Origin: Mesorhizobium sp. J8
GTDB taxonomy: Bacteria; Pseudomonadota; Alphaproteobacteria; Rhizobiales; Rhizobiaceae
Assembly (NCBI RefSeq): GCF_016591715.1
Contig: NZ_AP024109.1
Coordinates: 5,766,001 to 5,830,000, forward strand
Direction: 5' to 3'
Length of the DNA: 64,000 nucleotides
How positions within the stretch are numbered: the first letter of the stretch is position 1; every line of letters starts with the position of its first letter. A program made the translations under genes and the position numbers. Shown here piece by piece: positions 34,845 through 44,403 of this stretch. The notes below the pieces were generated by a model that saw nothing but the letters and a program-made list of their open reading frames with translations, had not been told where the DNA came from and made no database searches.

Positions 34845-36304
34845 TGCTCGACTCCTTCGGCGACGGCGGAAGCCGCGCCCTCATGCCCGGTATCTTCACA
34901 TCTGTGTGCCGCGAGCGGCTCGGATCGTTCGAAATTGGCGCCGGCGACGGCATCGCCGATGATCGTCATCACCGGGCCGGTGAGGTCGCCGCGCGCCTCC
35001 AGCGAAGGCAGATCGGCCAGCGTGCCATGGAAACGGCGGCGGGTGCCGAGGCTGGCGTTCTCGACGGCGGCGACGGCGGTGTCCGGCGACAGCCCGGCTT
35101 CGATCAGCCGGCCGGCGACTTCGGCAGCGACCGAACGGCCCATATAGACGGCGACCGTCGCGCCGGAGATGGCAAGCTTTGCCCAGTCGGGTAGCGAGTT
35201 GCCCTTGAGGTCGTGGCCGGTGGTGAACACCATCGAGGACGAAACACCGCGCAGCGTCAGCGGCAGTTCGAAATCGGCGGCGGCGGCGAAGGCGGCGGTC
35301 ACGCCCGGGACCACCTCATAGGCGATGCCGGCCTCGCGCAGCGCCGCCATTTCCTCGCCGGCGCGTCCAAACACCAGCGGGTCGCCGGACTTCAGCCGCA
35401 CCACCCGCTTGCCGGCGCGGCCAAGCTCGATGAGGAGCGCGTTGATCTCTTCCTGGCTCTTGGAATGGCAGCCCTTGCGTTTTCCGACCGGCAGGCGCTC
35501 GGCATCGCGGCGGCCCATGGCGACGATCGTCTCCGGCACCAGCGCGTCATAGACGATCGCGTCGGCCTCCATCAGCAGGCGGTGGGCGCGCAAGGTCAGA
35601 AGATCCTCCGCACCCGGACCGGCGCCGACCAGCGCGATATGTCCGCCGGCCGGAGCATCCCGGGCCAAAAGCTCGAGCGCTGCGCCATGCGCCTCGGCGA
35701 GTTCGCCGGCTTCGATGGCCTTGGCCGGCGCGCCGGCGAAGAAATCGCTCCAGAAGCGGCGGCGGCGATTGCCCTTCGGCAGCTTCTCGGCTGCGGCGCG
35801 AAACGATGCGGCAAGCGCCGCCAGCCGGCCGAGCGATGGCGACAGCATGCGATCGATGCGCCCGCGCAGCATCTGCGCCAGGACGGGTCCGGCGCCCTCG
35901 GTGCCGATGGCGATCGCCACCGGCGCCCTGTTGACCAGCGCCGGCGTGAAGAAATCGCAAAGCTCAGGCCGATCCACCGCGTTGACCGGGATGCCAAGCC
36001 GGCGCGCGTCGTCGGCTACACGGCGATCGAGCGCCCCGTCGCCGCTCGCGGCGAACACCAGGGCCGCCCCTTGGAGATGCGCGGCCTCATAGGCCGCGTC
36101 GATGTGAGCGGCGCCGGTCGACGCGATGAAATCCAACAGGCCGCTGCCGGCATGGTCGGCAATGATGCGCAGCACCGCGCTCGACTGCGAGAGCAGCCTG
36201 GCCTTGGCAAGCGCTTCCTCGCCATTGCCGACGATGGCTACGGCTTCGCCGTCGACCCGCATGAAGACGGGAAAGGCATTGAGCTTGACATTGGTTGGCG
36301 ACAT
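34841..36304 (-). CDS. cysG: Siroheme synthase, trifunctional CysG
   Basis: 487 residues from ATG 36304. The N-terminal Rossmann part (VAIVGNGEEALAKARLLSQSSA) oxidises precorrin-2 and inserts iron; the C-terminal half is uroporphyrinogen-III methyltransferase (LVGAGPGAEDLLTLRAHRLLMEADAIVYDALV, VVRLKSGDPLVFGRAGEEM, VPGVTAAFAAAA). Makes the siroheme cofactor used by cysI downstream. The first-half Rossmann motif is GNGEEALAKA rather than the usual GGGxVAxRK, a mild change. Confidence 0.94.
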   Translation of the reverse strand: MSPTNVKLNAFPVFMRVDGEAVAIVGNGEEALAKARLLSQSSAVLRIIADHAGSGLLDFIASTGAAHIDAAYEAAHLQGAALVFAASGDGALDRRVADDARRLGIPVNAVDRPELCDFFTPALVNRAPVAIAIGTEGAGPVLAQMLRGRIDRMLSPSLGRLAALAASFRAAAEKLPKGNRRRRFWSDFFAGAPAKAIEAGELAEAHGAALELLARDAPAGGHIALVGAGPGAEDLLTLRAHRLLMEADAIVYDALVPETIVAMGRRDAERLPVGKRKGCHSKSQEEINALLIELGRAGKRVVRLKSGDPLVFGRAGEEMAALREAGIAYEVVPGVTAAFAAAADFELPLTLRGVSSSMVFTTGHDLKGNSLPDWAKLAISGATVAVYMGRSVAAEVAGRLIEAGLSPDTAVAAVENASLGTRRRFHGTLADLPSLEARGDLTGPVMTIIGDAVAGANFERSEPLAAHRCEDTGHEGAASAVAEGVEQ

Positions 36305-36721
36305 GGCGACGAGCAATACTGGAACAGTCTGGCAGTTTTACGCGGGCTGGCCAAAAACCAGAAGGCAAGCACTCGCGCGCCGCCGAACCGCAGGCAATCG
36401 CTTTTTCGCAGCCGCGAAAGGCAAGAGAAAAAAATTCTACTTTAAGAATGAGACGGTCAGAGCGGCGTGAGGAATTGCCTTGATCCGACGCAATTTTTAG
36501 CATCGCATCGAGAAAGCGGCAAAACAGTTTTTTCTAAATTCTACTAACTTAGTAGATTAAAGACGACCTTGCCGCCCGGCGCCTAGTCTTTGCCTGGCTG
36601 GAGCGGTCGAAGGCGCACCACCAGATCGGAACCATCATGCTCCGCGGCTCGTTTGCCTAGCGATCATCCTGTCGATCCCGAGCGCCGTCGATCGACAGCA
36701 ATGCAAGCAAGGAGAAAGGCC
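36305..36721. other. Intergenic region upstream of cysG with two AATTCTACT palindromes
   Basis: 417 bp between divergent cysG and the attachment-protein gene, unusually AT-rich in the middle (about 36420-36560). It holds ATTCT-N6-AGAAT (36434-36449) and the perfect TCTACTAA-C-TTAGTAGA (36540-36556). Both share the left half AATTCTACT. On the minus strand TAGAAT inside the first could be a -10 for cysG. They look like sites for a dimeric regulator; the regulator is unknown. Confidence 0.5.
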
Positions 36722-37162
36722 ATGAGCGTCAAGCTGAAGCACGGATTGTGGGTCGTCGTGGCCGATGGCGAGAAGGCGCTCTTCCTGCGCAACCAGGGCG
36801 ACAGCAAGTTCCCGAATCTGGAAGTGGTGCAGGAGATGGAACAGGAGAACCCCGCGACGCGCGAGCAAGGCACGGACAAGCCGGGCCGCCAGAGCAACGA
36901 AGGTCCCCGCAGCGCCGTCGAAGAAACCGATTGGCACCGTCTCGGCAAGGAGCGCTTCGCTGTCGAGATCGCCGATCGGCTCTACAAGCTTGCGCATCGC
37001 GGCGCGTTCGACGCGATTGTGCTGATCGCGCCGCCACAGGTGCTCGGCGAGATGCGCCAGAAACTGCACAAGGAAGTCAGCGAGAGGGTGCAGGCCGAAA
37101 TTCCCAAGACGCTCACCAACCATACCGTTACCGACATCGAGACCCTTCTGCAGGCGGCATAA
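36722..37162 (+). CDS. Host attachment protein family (baeRF-type)
   Basis: 146 residues from ATG 36722 (SD aaggag). WVVVADGEKALFLRNQGDSKFPNLEVVQEMEQENPATREQGTDKPGR, then HRLGKERFAVEIADRLYKLAHRGAFDAIVLIAPPQVLGEMRQKLHKEVSERV, is the 'protein required for attachment to host cells' family. It has the fold of archaeal release-factor-like baeRF proteins; a direct role in attachment is not proved. Cytoplasmic, no signal peptide. Confidence 0.88.
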   Translation: MSVKLKHGLWVVVADGEKALFLRNQGDSKFPNLEVVQEMEQENPATREQGTDKPGRQSNEGPRSAVEETDWHRLGKERFAVEIADRLYKLAHRGAFDAIVLIAPPQVLGEMRQKLHKEVSERVQAEIPKTLTNHTVTDIETLLQAA

Positions 37163-37381
37163 ACCGGCGGAAGCCAAGCAGCTTCGGGGCCAAATCGAGT
37201 CTGCGAAAACCGTCCCCTTGTCGGCAGACCGCCGATTTTCCGGTCCGCGCGCTGCCTCATCGTCGATTTCTGCGCGGCGGTGGTTGCATCGTCGCCGCTC
37301 CCTCCACCATATTGCCGAAGGCGACAGCCTCGGCGGGCGCCCATCCGACATCGTGAATTTTCGAAAGGCGCTCCATAGACA

Positions 37382-39181
37382 ATGCCGCATGACACGCCCC
37401 TTATCGCCACCATCGTCGCCGGTCTGGGGCTTGCATTCGTCTTCGGGGCGTTAGCCAACCGTTTCCGCATCCCGCCGCTCGTCGGCTATCTTGTCGCCGG
37501 CGTCCTGGTCGGTCCGAACACGCCGGGCTTCGTGGCCGACGCCAGCCTCGCCAACGAGCTTGCGGAGATCGGCGTCATCCTTTTGATGTTCGGCGTCGGC
37601 CTGCATTTTTCGTTGAAGGACCTTCTGTCTGTCCGCGCCATCGCCGTGCCGGGCGCCGTTGTGCAGATCAGCTTCGCCACGCTGCTTGGCGTCGGGCTTG
37701 CCTGGCTGCTCGGCTGGTCGCTTGGGGCCGGCCTGGTCTTCGGCCTGGCGCTTTCGGTCGCCTCGACCGTGGTGCTTTTGCGCGCCATGCAGGAGCGGCG
37801 GCTGATCGAGACCGAGCGCGGCCGCATCGCCGTCGGCTGGCTGATCGTGGAGGATCTGGCCATGGTGCTGGCGCTGGTGCTGTTGCCGGCCCTCGCGGGC
37901 GTGCTTGGCGGCCAGCCGCAGGTCGAAGACCATGCGAGCCTGCTTTCGTTGCCCGCCAGCTACGGCATATGGGGCGTCGTCGGCGCAACATTCGCAAAGG
38001 TCGCCGCTTTCGTCGTCGTCATGCTGGTGGTCGGCCGCAGGGTCATCCCGTGGATCCTGCACTACGTCGCCCATACCGGCTCGCGCGAATTGTTCCGGCT
38101 CTCGGTGCTGGCGATCGCGCTCGGCGTCGCCTTCGGCGCGGCGAAGCTGTTCGGCGTCTCGCTGGCGCTCGGCGCCTTCTTCGCCGGCATGATCATGAGC
38201 GAATCCGAGCTCAGCCACCGCGCGGCGGAAGAATCGCTGCCGCTGCGCGACGCCTTCTCGGTGCTGTTCTTCGTCTCGGTCGGCATGCTGTTCGACCCGC
38301 TCAGCCTGATCAGCAACGGCCTGCCGATCCTCGCCACATTAGCGATCATCATTATCGGCAAGTCGATCGCGGCTTTCGTCATCGTGGTCGCCTTCCGCTA
38401 TCCGATCGCGACCGCGCTGATGATTTCGGCGAGCCTTGCCCAGATCGGCGAATTCTCCTTCATCCTGGCCGAGCTCGGCGTCGGCCTGAAACTGCTGCCC
38501 GAACAGGGCCGCGACCTCATCCTGGCCGGCGCGATCCTGTCGATCCTGCTCAATCCGCTGATGTTCCTCGTCGTCGACTGGATGAAGCCCTGGCTGGAAA
38601 AGCGCGCCGGCAAGACGGCCACTCCCGAGGAGACAAAACCGATCGGCCCGGCGACCGAGCCCGGCCAGGTCGCTTCGGTCCAGGCAGCTCCGGCAAAGGA
38701 GGACGGCCCGCCGCCCAGGACCGCGCTTGCCGGCCATTCCATCCTGATCGGTTATGGCCGCGTCGGCAGCCTTGTGGGCGCGGCGTTGAAGGAAGCCGCC
38801 CTGCCCTTCCTGGTGATCGAGGACGCCGACAAGACGCTGGCGAAGCTGCGCGACGACGGCGTCGAGACCGTCGCCGGCAATGCCGCCAATGCGGATGTCT
38901 TCGCGGCCGCCAATCCGGAGGGCGCGAAACGGCTGATCCTCGCCATCCCCAATGCCTTCGAGGCAGGGCAGGTTGTGCTCAGGGCCCGCGCGGCCAATCC
39001 GGCGATCAACGTCATTGCCCGCGCTCATTCCGACGCAGAGGTCGAGCACCTGAAAGGGTTGGGCGCCGACACCGTGATCATGGGCGAGCGCGAGATCGCG
39101 AGGGGGATTGTCGAGGTGGTGACCGGCAAAAACACCGGTCCGGCCGAGCTTGCCACGGGGGTCGATCCGCAGCCCGCCTGA
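37382..39181 (+). CDS. CPA2 family cation:proton antiporter (YbaL/Kef-like)
   Basis: 599 residues. About 12 membrane helices in the first 400 residues (LANRFRIPPLVGYLVAGVLVGPNTPG, ELAEIGVILLMFGVGLHFSLKDLL), a Pro/Ala linker near 420-440, and a C-terminal RCK/TrkA-N domain (SILIGYGRVGSLVGAALKEAALPFLVIEDA). Probably exchanges K+ for H+ under NAD(H) or nucleotide control. No clear SD. Ends 6 bp from the convergent AraC gene. YbaL is the closest named relative by layout. Confidence 0.9.
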   Translation: MPHDTPLIATIVAGLGLAFVFGALANRFRIPPLVGYLVAGVLVGPNTPGFVADASLANELAEIGVILLMFGVGLHFSLKDLLSVRAIAVPGAVVQISFATLLGVGLAWLLGWSLGAGLVFGLALSVASTVVLLRAMQERRLIETERGRIAVGWLIVEDLAMVLALVLLPALAGVLGGQPQVEDHASLLSLPASYGIWGVVGATFAKVAAFVVVMLVVGRRVIPWILHYVAHTGSRELFRLSVLAIALGVAFGAAKLFGVSLALGAFFAGMIMSESELSHRAAEESLPLRDAFSVLFFVSVGMLFDPLSLISNGLPILATLAIIIIGKSIAAFVIVVAFRYPIATALMISASLAQIGEFSFILAELGVGLKLLPEQGRDLILAGAILSILLNPLMFLVVDWMKPWLEKRAGKTATPEETKPIGPATEPGQVASVQAAPAKEDGPPPRTALAGHSILIGYGRVGSLVGAALKEAALPFLVIEDADKTLAKLRDDGVETVAGNAANADVFAAANPEGAKRLILAIPNAFEAGQVVLRARAANPAINVIARAHSDAEVEHLKGLGADTVIMGEREIARGIVEVVTGKNTGPAELATGVDPQPA

Positions 39182-39187
39182 CGCGCC

Positions 39188-39997
39188 TCAGGCGACGAAG
39201 GCAGAACCGCCGTTCTGCGCGATATCGCTGAGATATTTCGCCGGCGGCTTGCCCAGCGCCTTCTTGAACATGGTGATGAAGGCGGTGACGGATTGATAGC
39301 CGAGATCGCCCGACACCTGCTGCACGCTGGCGCCGGATGACAGTTCCTTGAGCGCGACGATCAGGTGCAGTTGCTGGCGCCAGCGGCCGAAGCTCAATCC
39401 CGTCTCCCTGACGATAAGACGCGCCAGGCTGCTTTCGCTCAGCGCGACGCGGTCCGCCCACTGCGCCAGCGTGCCGCGATCGGCGGGGTTGTCGGCAAGC
39501 GCTTCGGCGATCCGGCGCAGCCGCGGCTCGGCCGAGATCGGCAGGTGTAATTGCTGGACCGGCATAAGCGGCAGTTCGGAGAGCAGGACCTTTCCCAGGA
39601 AATCGCATCGCGCGTCGTCCGGCGCGCACTCCGAAAGTTCGACGATCACCTCGCGCAGCAGCGGCGAGATCGAAAGCGTGCAGCACCGATCCGGCAGGTT
39701 GGCGGCGCCCGGCTCGATATAGACGAAGAAAATCCGCGCATTCGCCGTCGCGATATTGCTGTGCTCCAGGCGGCTCGGCACCCACACCCCGCAATGCGGC
39801 GGCACCATCCAGAGCCCGTTCGGAACGCGGCAGGTGACGGCGCCGCCGAGTGCGAAGACGAGCTGCCCCTTGCGATGCCAATGCTCGCGCACCTCGGCCC
39901 TGGTCTCGGTGACATCGACGCCAACGGCGATCGCCGGCGCGGCCACTTGATCGACATCGAAATCCAGCCAGGGCCAGCGAAGTGGCTGTCTCATCAT
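39188..39997 (-). CDS. AraC family transcriptional regulator with N-terminal cupin
   Basis: 269 residues. N-terminal cupin (WHRKGQLVFALGGAVTCRVPNGLWMVPPHCGVWVPSRLEHS) and C-terminal double HTH (NPADRGTLAQWADRVALSESSLARLIVRETGLSFGRWRQQLHLIVALKELSSG...VSGDLGYQSVTAFITMFKKALGKPPAKYL). Starts at an ATG-ATG pair. Divergent from the dehydrogenase at 40117 with ~120 bp between; likely controls it. Confidence 0.92.
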   Translation of the reverse strand: MMRQPLRWPWLDFDVDQVAAPAIAVGVDVTETRAEVREHWHRKGQLVFALGGAVTCRVPNGLWMVPPHCGVWVPSRLEHSNIATANARIFFVYIEPGAANLPDRCCTLSISPLLREVIVELSECAPDDARCDFLGKVLLSELPLMPVQQLHLPISAEPRLRRIAEALADNPADRGTLAQWADRVALSESSLARLIVRETGLSFGRWRQQLHLIVALKELSSGASVQQVSGDLGYQSVTAFITMFKKALGKPPAKYLSDIAQNGGSAFVA

Positions 39998-40116
39998 TGA
40001 CGTCTTTTAGCGATCATTTGGATTTATCTCTAAATTTTTCGAACACAAAAGTCGATAGAGTCATGCCGGCATCCGCAGTCGATCGCGTCTCAGACGCCAA
40101 TTTCAAAGGTAGGCCC

Positions 40117-41034
40117 ATGCTCGCTCTGGCCATTTCTTCTCCCAGCCCAAGCCGGCTGAAGCTCGTCGAGATCGACGGGCCAAACTGCAACGCAAATGAA
40201 GCATTGGTGGCAATTCATTCAACATCGTTGAATCGTGGCGAGCTCCGCCTGCTCGCCATACGTCCCGATGGCTGGATCCCCGGCCAGGACATCGTCGGCA
40301 TTGTGGAACGGGCGGCGGCCGACGGCTCCGGACCGGCCGCGGGCACGCGCGTCGCCGCCTTGGTCGACCAGGCCGGCTGGGCCGAATATGTCGCCGTCCC
40401 GACCGACCGCCTCGCCGTCATCCCCGACGCTGTCAGCTTCGCCTCCGCCGCCACGTTGCCGGTGGCTGGCACGACGGCGCTGAGGACCTTGCGCCATGGC
40501 GGAAACCTGGCGGGCCAGCGGGTCCTGATCACCGGCGCAAGCGGCGCGGTCGGCCGCTTTCAGGTCCAGATCGCCCGCGAGCAAGGCGCTTCGGTGACGG
40601 CGATCGCCTCGGCCAGGCATCACGATGATCTTCGCAGCCTGGGCGCCGGGCAGGTCGTGGAGTCCATCGACCTGGCCGAGGGATCCTTTTCGCTGATTAC
40701 CGAGTCGGTCGGCGGCAAGAGCCTCGCCGCCGCAATCGAGCGCGTCGCCCCGGGCGGAACAATCGTCATGTTCGGCTCGAGCAGCGGTGAGCTCACGCCG
40801 ATCGGATTCCGTCAGTTTGTTCCGGGCCACGAAGGCGCGAAGCTACAGACTTTCGCCTACTACACGTCCGGCCTGGCCATCGGCGCCGACATCGCCTGGC
40901 TGCTTGACTTGGCCGCGGCCGGCAGGCTGGAAACCCGCGTGGCCATGACCGTGCCGTGGACGGACATCGGCCGGGCCCTGGACGCGCTCAGGCAGCGCAG
41001 CTTCAGCGGCAAGGCCGTCCTCACCGTGGCTTGA
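40117..41034 (+). CDS. Zinc-independent MDR family dehydrogenase/quinone oxidoreductase
   Basis: 305 residues from ATG 40117 (SD-like aaaggtagg). TSLNRGELRLLAIRPDGWIPGQDIVGIV and the NAD(P) motif RVLITGASGAVGRFQVQIAREQGASVTAIAS. No structural-zinc Cys cluster, so of the quinone-oxidoreductase type. Substrate unknown. A second ATG at 40063 in frame would add 18 residues. Confidence 0.88.
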   Translation: MLALAISSPSPSRLKLVEIDGPNCNANEALVAIHSTSLNRGELRLLAIRPDGWIPGQDIVGIVERAAADGSGPAAGTRVAALVDQAGWAEYVAVPTDRLAVIPDAVSFASAATLPVAGTTALRTLRHGGNLAGQRVLITGASGAVGRFQVQIAREQGASVTAIASARHHDDLRSLGAGQVVESIDLAEGSFSLITESVGGKSLAAAIERVAPGGTIVMFGSSSGELTPIGFRQFVPGHEGAKLQTFAYYTSGLAIGADIAWLLDLAAAGRLETRVAMTVPWTDIGRALDALRQRSFSGKAVLTVA

Positions 41035-41048
41035 CGTAAGCCGCAAGA

Positions 41049-41147
41049 GCAATTCCAGGAAAAGTGTGAGCGGTTTTCCGTTCGGAATTGCATGGAAACA
41101 AGAGGATAGAGCGTTTCGCCGTTGCCGTGAAACGGTGAAACGCTCTA
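41049..41147. repeat. Palindromic mosaic P1+P5
   Basis: P1 at 41049-41091 (GCAATTCC...GGAATTGC) followed by P5 at 41107-41147 (TAGAGCGTTTC...GAAACGCTCTA). The last three bases contain the stop codon of the convergent SDR gene. The same pair in reverse order occurs at 46591-46677. Confidence 0.85.
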
Positions 41148-41894
41148 GACGTGCTGGCCGCCATTGATGTGGATTTCCGAGCCGGTCACGTAAGATGACT
41201 GGCCCGAACACAGGAAGTAGATGATGTCGGCCACTTCCGACGTGGCGCCCAGCCTTCTCAGCGGGATCGTCTCGACTATTCTGTCGGTGCCGGGCGACAG
41301 GATCGCGGTGTCGATCTCGCCCGGCGCGATCGCGTTGACGCGGATGCCGTGCGGGCCGAAGTCATGCGCCATCTCGCGCGTCAGCGAGCCGAGCGCCGCC
41401 TTGGACGTCGCATAGGCCGTGCCGGCGAACGGATGCACGCGCGTCCCGGCGATCGAGGTGACGTTGACGATCGAGCCCTTGGCGGCGGCCAATTCCTTGA
41501 ACAGGCCCCTGGCCAGCATGATCGGCGCGAAGAAATTGACCTGGAAGACATCACGCCAGACATGCATCGGCGTGTCGATCGAATTCATCCGGCTGCCGTC
41601 CTTCAGCTTCGGCGAGATGCCGGCATTGTTGACCAGCGCGTGCAGCTGCCCGCCATGCGCTTCCAGCCGGTGGCGGATTTCCGAAATCGCGATGCCGACA
41701 TCCTCCTGGTCGGCGAGGTCGACCTTAATGTGATCCTCGGGGCCGGCCGGCCATGGGCAGTCCTCGGCAAAGGCCTGGCGCGAACAGGTGATGACCCGCC
41801 AGCCCTCGCGCGAAAAGCGCTTCACCGTCGCATGGCCGATGCCTCGGCTGGCGCCGGTGAGCACGATGGTTTTTCTGCTGTCGGTCTCGGCCAT
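41145..41894 (-). CDS. SDR family oxidoreductase
   Basis: 249 residues. Classical short-chain dehydrogenase: TGASRGIGHA cofactor loop, NNAGIS, catalytic Ser in NVTSIAGT and YATSK. The ending TSEVADIIYFLCSGQSSYVTGSEIHINGGQHV is typical. Substrate not predictable. Confidence 0.92.
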   Translation of the reverse strand: MAETDSRKTIVLTGASRGIGHATVKRFSREGWRVITCSRQAFAEDCPWPAGPEDHIKVDLADQEDVGIAISEIRHRLEAHGGQLHALVNNAGISPKLKDGSRMNSIDTPMHVWRDVFQVNFFAPIMLARGLFKELAAAKGSIVNVTSIAGTRVHPFAGTAYATSKAALGSLTREMAHDFGPHGIRVNAIAPGEIDTAILSPGTDRIVETIPLRRLGATSEVADIIYFLCSGQSSYVTGSEIHINGGQHV

Positions 41895-41958
41895 GGTTCT
41901 GTCTCCGGCCGGACATGTAGCCGAAGGCGGCAGCCATTGCGAGAGGCGAAGTGCCGCT

Positions 41959-44220
41959 TCAGCCCCCGCTCAATATGTCGAGGATCGAGGTCTGCCGCCT
42001 TTTCTTCGGTCGGCCGACATCGCCGGGCGGCACCGGATGCCCAACCGAGGCGGTGGTGCCGCTGTCGCTTGGCATGTCGAACCCGTCGGCATCAACCGTC
42101 TGGGCCGGGCGTGCCTGACGCGCCGGCACCGGCGCGGGCGCCTGAGCGGCTGGCGCAGGCTGGCCGACGGCCGCGGGCGGCGCTGGCGGCTGCGAGGCGT
42201 CCGCCGACGGGATCTCGTCGGGCACGATCGTGTCGGACGGCGTCGACTTCCAGGTGCCGGGCAGTGGCCTGACCGGCACGCCTTCATGCGCGGCCACCAT
42301 GAATTCATGCCAGGCCTGCGCCGGCAAGGCGCCGCCGGTGACCTTCTTCATCGGGCTGCCGTCGTCATTGCCGAACCACACGCCGGTGGTAAGGTTGGCG
42401 GTGTAGCCGACGAACCAGGCGTCGCGCGAGTTCTGGCTGGTGCCGGTCTTGCCGGCCGAAGGCCAGTTGAACGCGGCCTTCCTGGCGGTGCCGACCTCGA
42501 CGGTGCCCGTCATCATCGAGTTCATCATGCCGACGATATCGGCCTTGATGACGCGCGGCGCGCTGCCGGCGGTGCCCTCGTAGAGCACCTTGCCGCTGGC
42601 TGTGGTGATGCGCTGGATGAAATGGATGTCCGGCTTGTAGCCGCCATTGGCGAAGGGCACATAGGCCGCGGTCAATTCCAACGGCGTCACTTCCGAGGTG
42701 CCGAGCGCGATCGAGGTGTTGGCCTGCAGGTCGGACTGGATACCCATGCGATGCGCGGCCTCGACCACCGCGTCGGGGCCGACTTCCATGGTGAGCTGTG
42801 CCGCCACAGAGTTGAGCGACTTGGCCAGAGCCGTCGCCAGCGTGACCTTGCCGTAATATTTGCCGCCGTAGTTGTCGGGCGTCCATTTGCCTATTTTGAT
42901 CGGCGCGTCGTTGCGGATGCTGTCCGGCGTGCGGCCGGCCTCCAGCGCCGCCATGTAGACAAAGGGCTTGAAGGCGGAGCCCGGCTGGCGTCGCGCTTCC
43001 GAGGCGCGATCGAACTGGCTGGTCGAGTAATCATAGCCGCCGACCATGGCGCGCACCGCGCCGGAATCGTCGATCGACACCAGCGCGCCTTGCGTGACGT
43101 TGAGCTTCTTGCCGCTCTCGTCGATCAGCCGGCGGATCGACTGTTCGGCGAGCTTCTGCAGGTTGAGGTCGACGGTGGTGTTGATGACGATGTCGCCGCG
43201 CACGTCGCCGATCAGGTCCGGAAGCTCGTCCATAACCGTATCGGCGACGTAATTTTCCGAGCCGGTCCAATAGGATGGCGCGCGCGTCGCCGGCGCGCTC
43301 AGCGCCGTCTTGTATTCCTTGTCGCTGATCTTGCCTGTCTCGCGCATGGCCGCGAGCACCAGTTGCGCCCGCTCCTCGGCCGCCTTCGGGTCGCGCGCCG
43401 GCGACAGCTTGGACGGCGCCTTGAGCAGGCCCGCCAGCAAAGCCGCTTCCGAAAGCGTCACGTCGCGCGCGCTCTTGCCGAAATAGCGCCGCGAGGCCGC
43501 CTCGACGCCATAGGCGCCCGAACCGAAATAGACCCGGTTGAGGTACATTTCGAGAATCTGATCCTTGCTGTGCTTGTGCTCGAGCCAGAGCGCCAGCAGC
43601 ACTTCCTGCACCTTGCGCTCCAGTGTGCGGTCCGGCGTCAGGAACAGGTTCTTGGCCAGCTGCTGCGTCAGCGTCGAGCCGCCCTGCGAGAAATGCCCGC
43701 CAAGCAAATTGGTGACCATGGCGCGCGACAGGCCGATCGGGTCGATGCCGAAATGCGAATAGAAGCGCCGATCCTCGATGGCGACGACGGCCTCCGGGAT
43801 ATAGGGTGACATTTCGTGCAGGCCGACGGCCTCGCCCCCGGACGCGCCGCGATTGGCGATAAGCTGCCCATCGACCGAGACGATCTTGATGTTCGGCGCA
43901 CGATCCGGGACCGACCACGTCGTCGCCGCCGGCATCTTGGCGCCGTAATAGACGATGACGCCGGCCACCGCGATGCCGCCCCATATGCAGAGCACGAAGC
44001 ACCAGTAGACCAGGCGCGTGGCGATGCCGAGCAGCCCGCGCCGGTTGCGATCGCGGCCGCGACCGCGCGATTTCGCCTTTGCGGATCTGCCCTTTGCAGC
44101 GGATTTGCGGGTGCGCGGCACGACGCGATCCTCCTCGCTCACCGAAAAGCCATCGGAGGATTTCGCGCGCGGCGATCCCTCGAAGCTCGGTTCGATGCGA
44201 CTGTCCCTGCGGTTCGCCAT
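41959..44220 (-). CDS. Class A penicillin-binding protein (PBP1a type)
   Basis: 753 residues. Basic cytoplasmic tail, membrane anchor (about residues 48-70: LVYWCFVLCIWGGIAVAGVIVYYG), glycosyltransferase family 51 (EDRRFYSHFGIDPIGLSRA, GGSTLTQQLAKNLFL), transpeptidase motifs SAFK (RQPGSAFKPFVYM), SLN and KTGTS, and a Pro/Ala-rich C-terminal tail of about 80 residues. Polymerises and cross-links peptidoglycan. Preceded 183 bp upstream by the acyltransferase. Confidence 0.95.
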   Translation of the reverse strand: MANRRDSRIEPSFEGSPRAKSSDGFSVSEEDRVVPRTRKSAAKGRSAKAKSRGRGRDRNRRGLLGIATRLVYWCFVLCIWGGIAVAGVIVYYGAKMPAATTWSVPDRAPNIKIVSVDGQLIANRGASGGEAVGLHEMSPYIPEAVVAIEDRRFYSHFGIDPIGLSRAMVTNLLGGHFSQGGSTLTQQLAKNLFLTPDRTLERKVQEVLLALWLEHKHSKDQILEMYLNRVYFGSGAYGVEAASRRYFGKSARDVTLSEAALLAGLLKAPSKLSPARDPKAAEERAQLVLAAMRETGKISDKEYKTALSAPATRAPSYWTGSENYVADTVMDELPDLIGDVRGDIVINTTVDLNLQKLAEQSIRRLIDESGKKLNVTQGALVSIDDSGAVRAMVGGYDYSTSQFDRASEARRQPGSAFKPFVYMAALEAGRTPDSIRNDAPIKIGKWTPDNYGGKYYGKVTLATALAKSLNSVAAQLTMEVGPDAVVEAAHRMGIQSDLQANTSIALGTSEVTPLELTAAYVPFANGGYKPDIHFIQRITTASGKVLYEGTAGSAPRVIKADIVGMMNSMMTGTVEVGTARKAAFNWPSAGKTGTSQNSRDAWFVGYTANLTTGVWFGNDDGSPMKKVTGGALPAQAWHEFMVAAHEGVPVRPLPGTWKSTPSDTIVPDEIPSADASQPPAPPAAVGQPAPAAQAPAPVPARQARPAQTVDADGFDMPSDSGTTASVGHPVPPGDVGRPKKRRQTSILDILSGG

Positions 44221-44403
44221 GCGCTCTTGCTGTCTGTCCCCGATGCCGATGGCGTTCGGGTTGAAGACTAGATGCGGCGGTTTAAAGGCGGGTTAAAGCA
44301 GGGTTTATGCAGCCTTTTGAAAACTCTTAGGATTTTCTGAATCGGTGTCTTGCCTGCATCGCGCAGACGGCATGCAGGGTGCCATTGCCGGTAGACGGAT
44401 TGC

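Noticed and set aside
44221..44403. Terminator after the acyltransferase (CCTGCAT/ATGCAGG)
   Set aside because: Seven-bp stem with no U-run on the minus strand; too weak to call.
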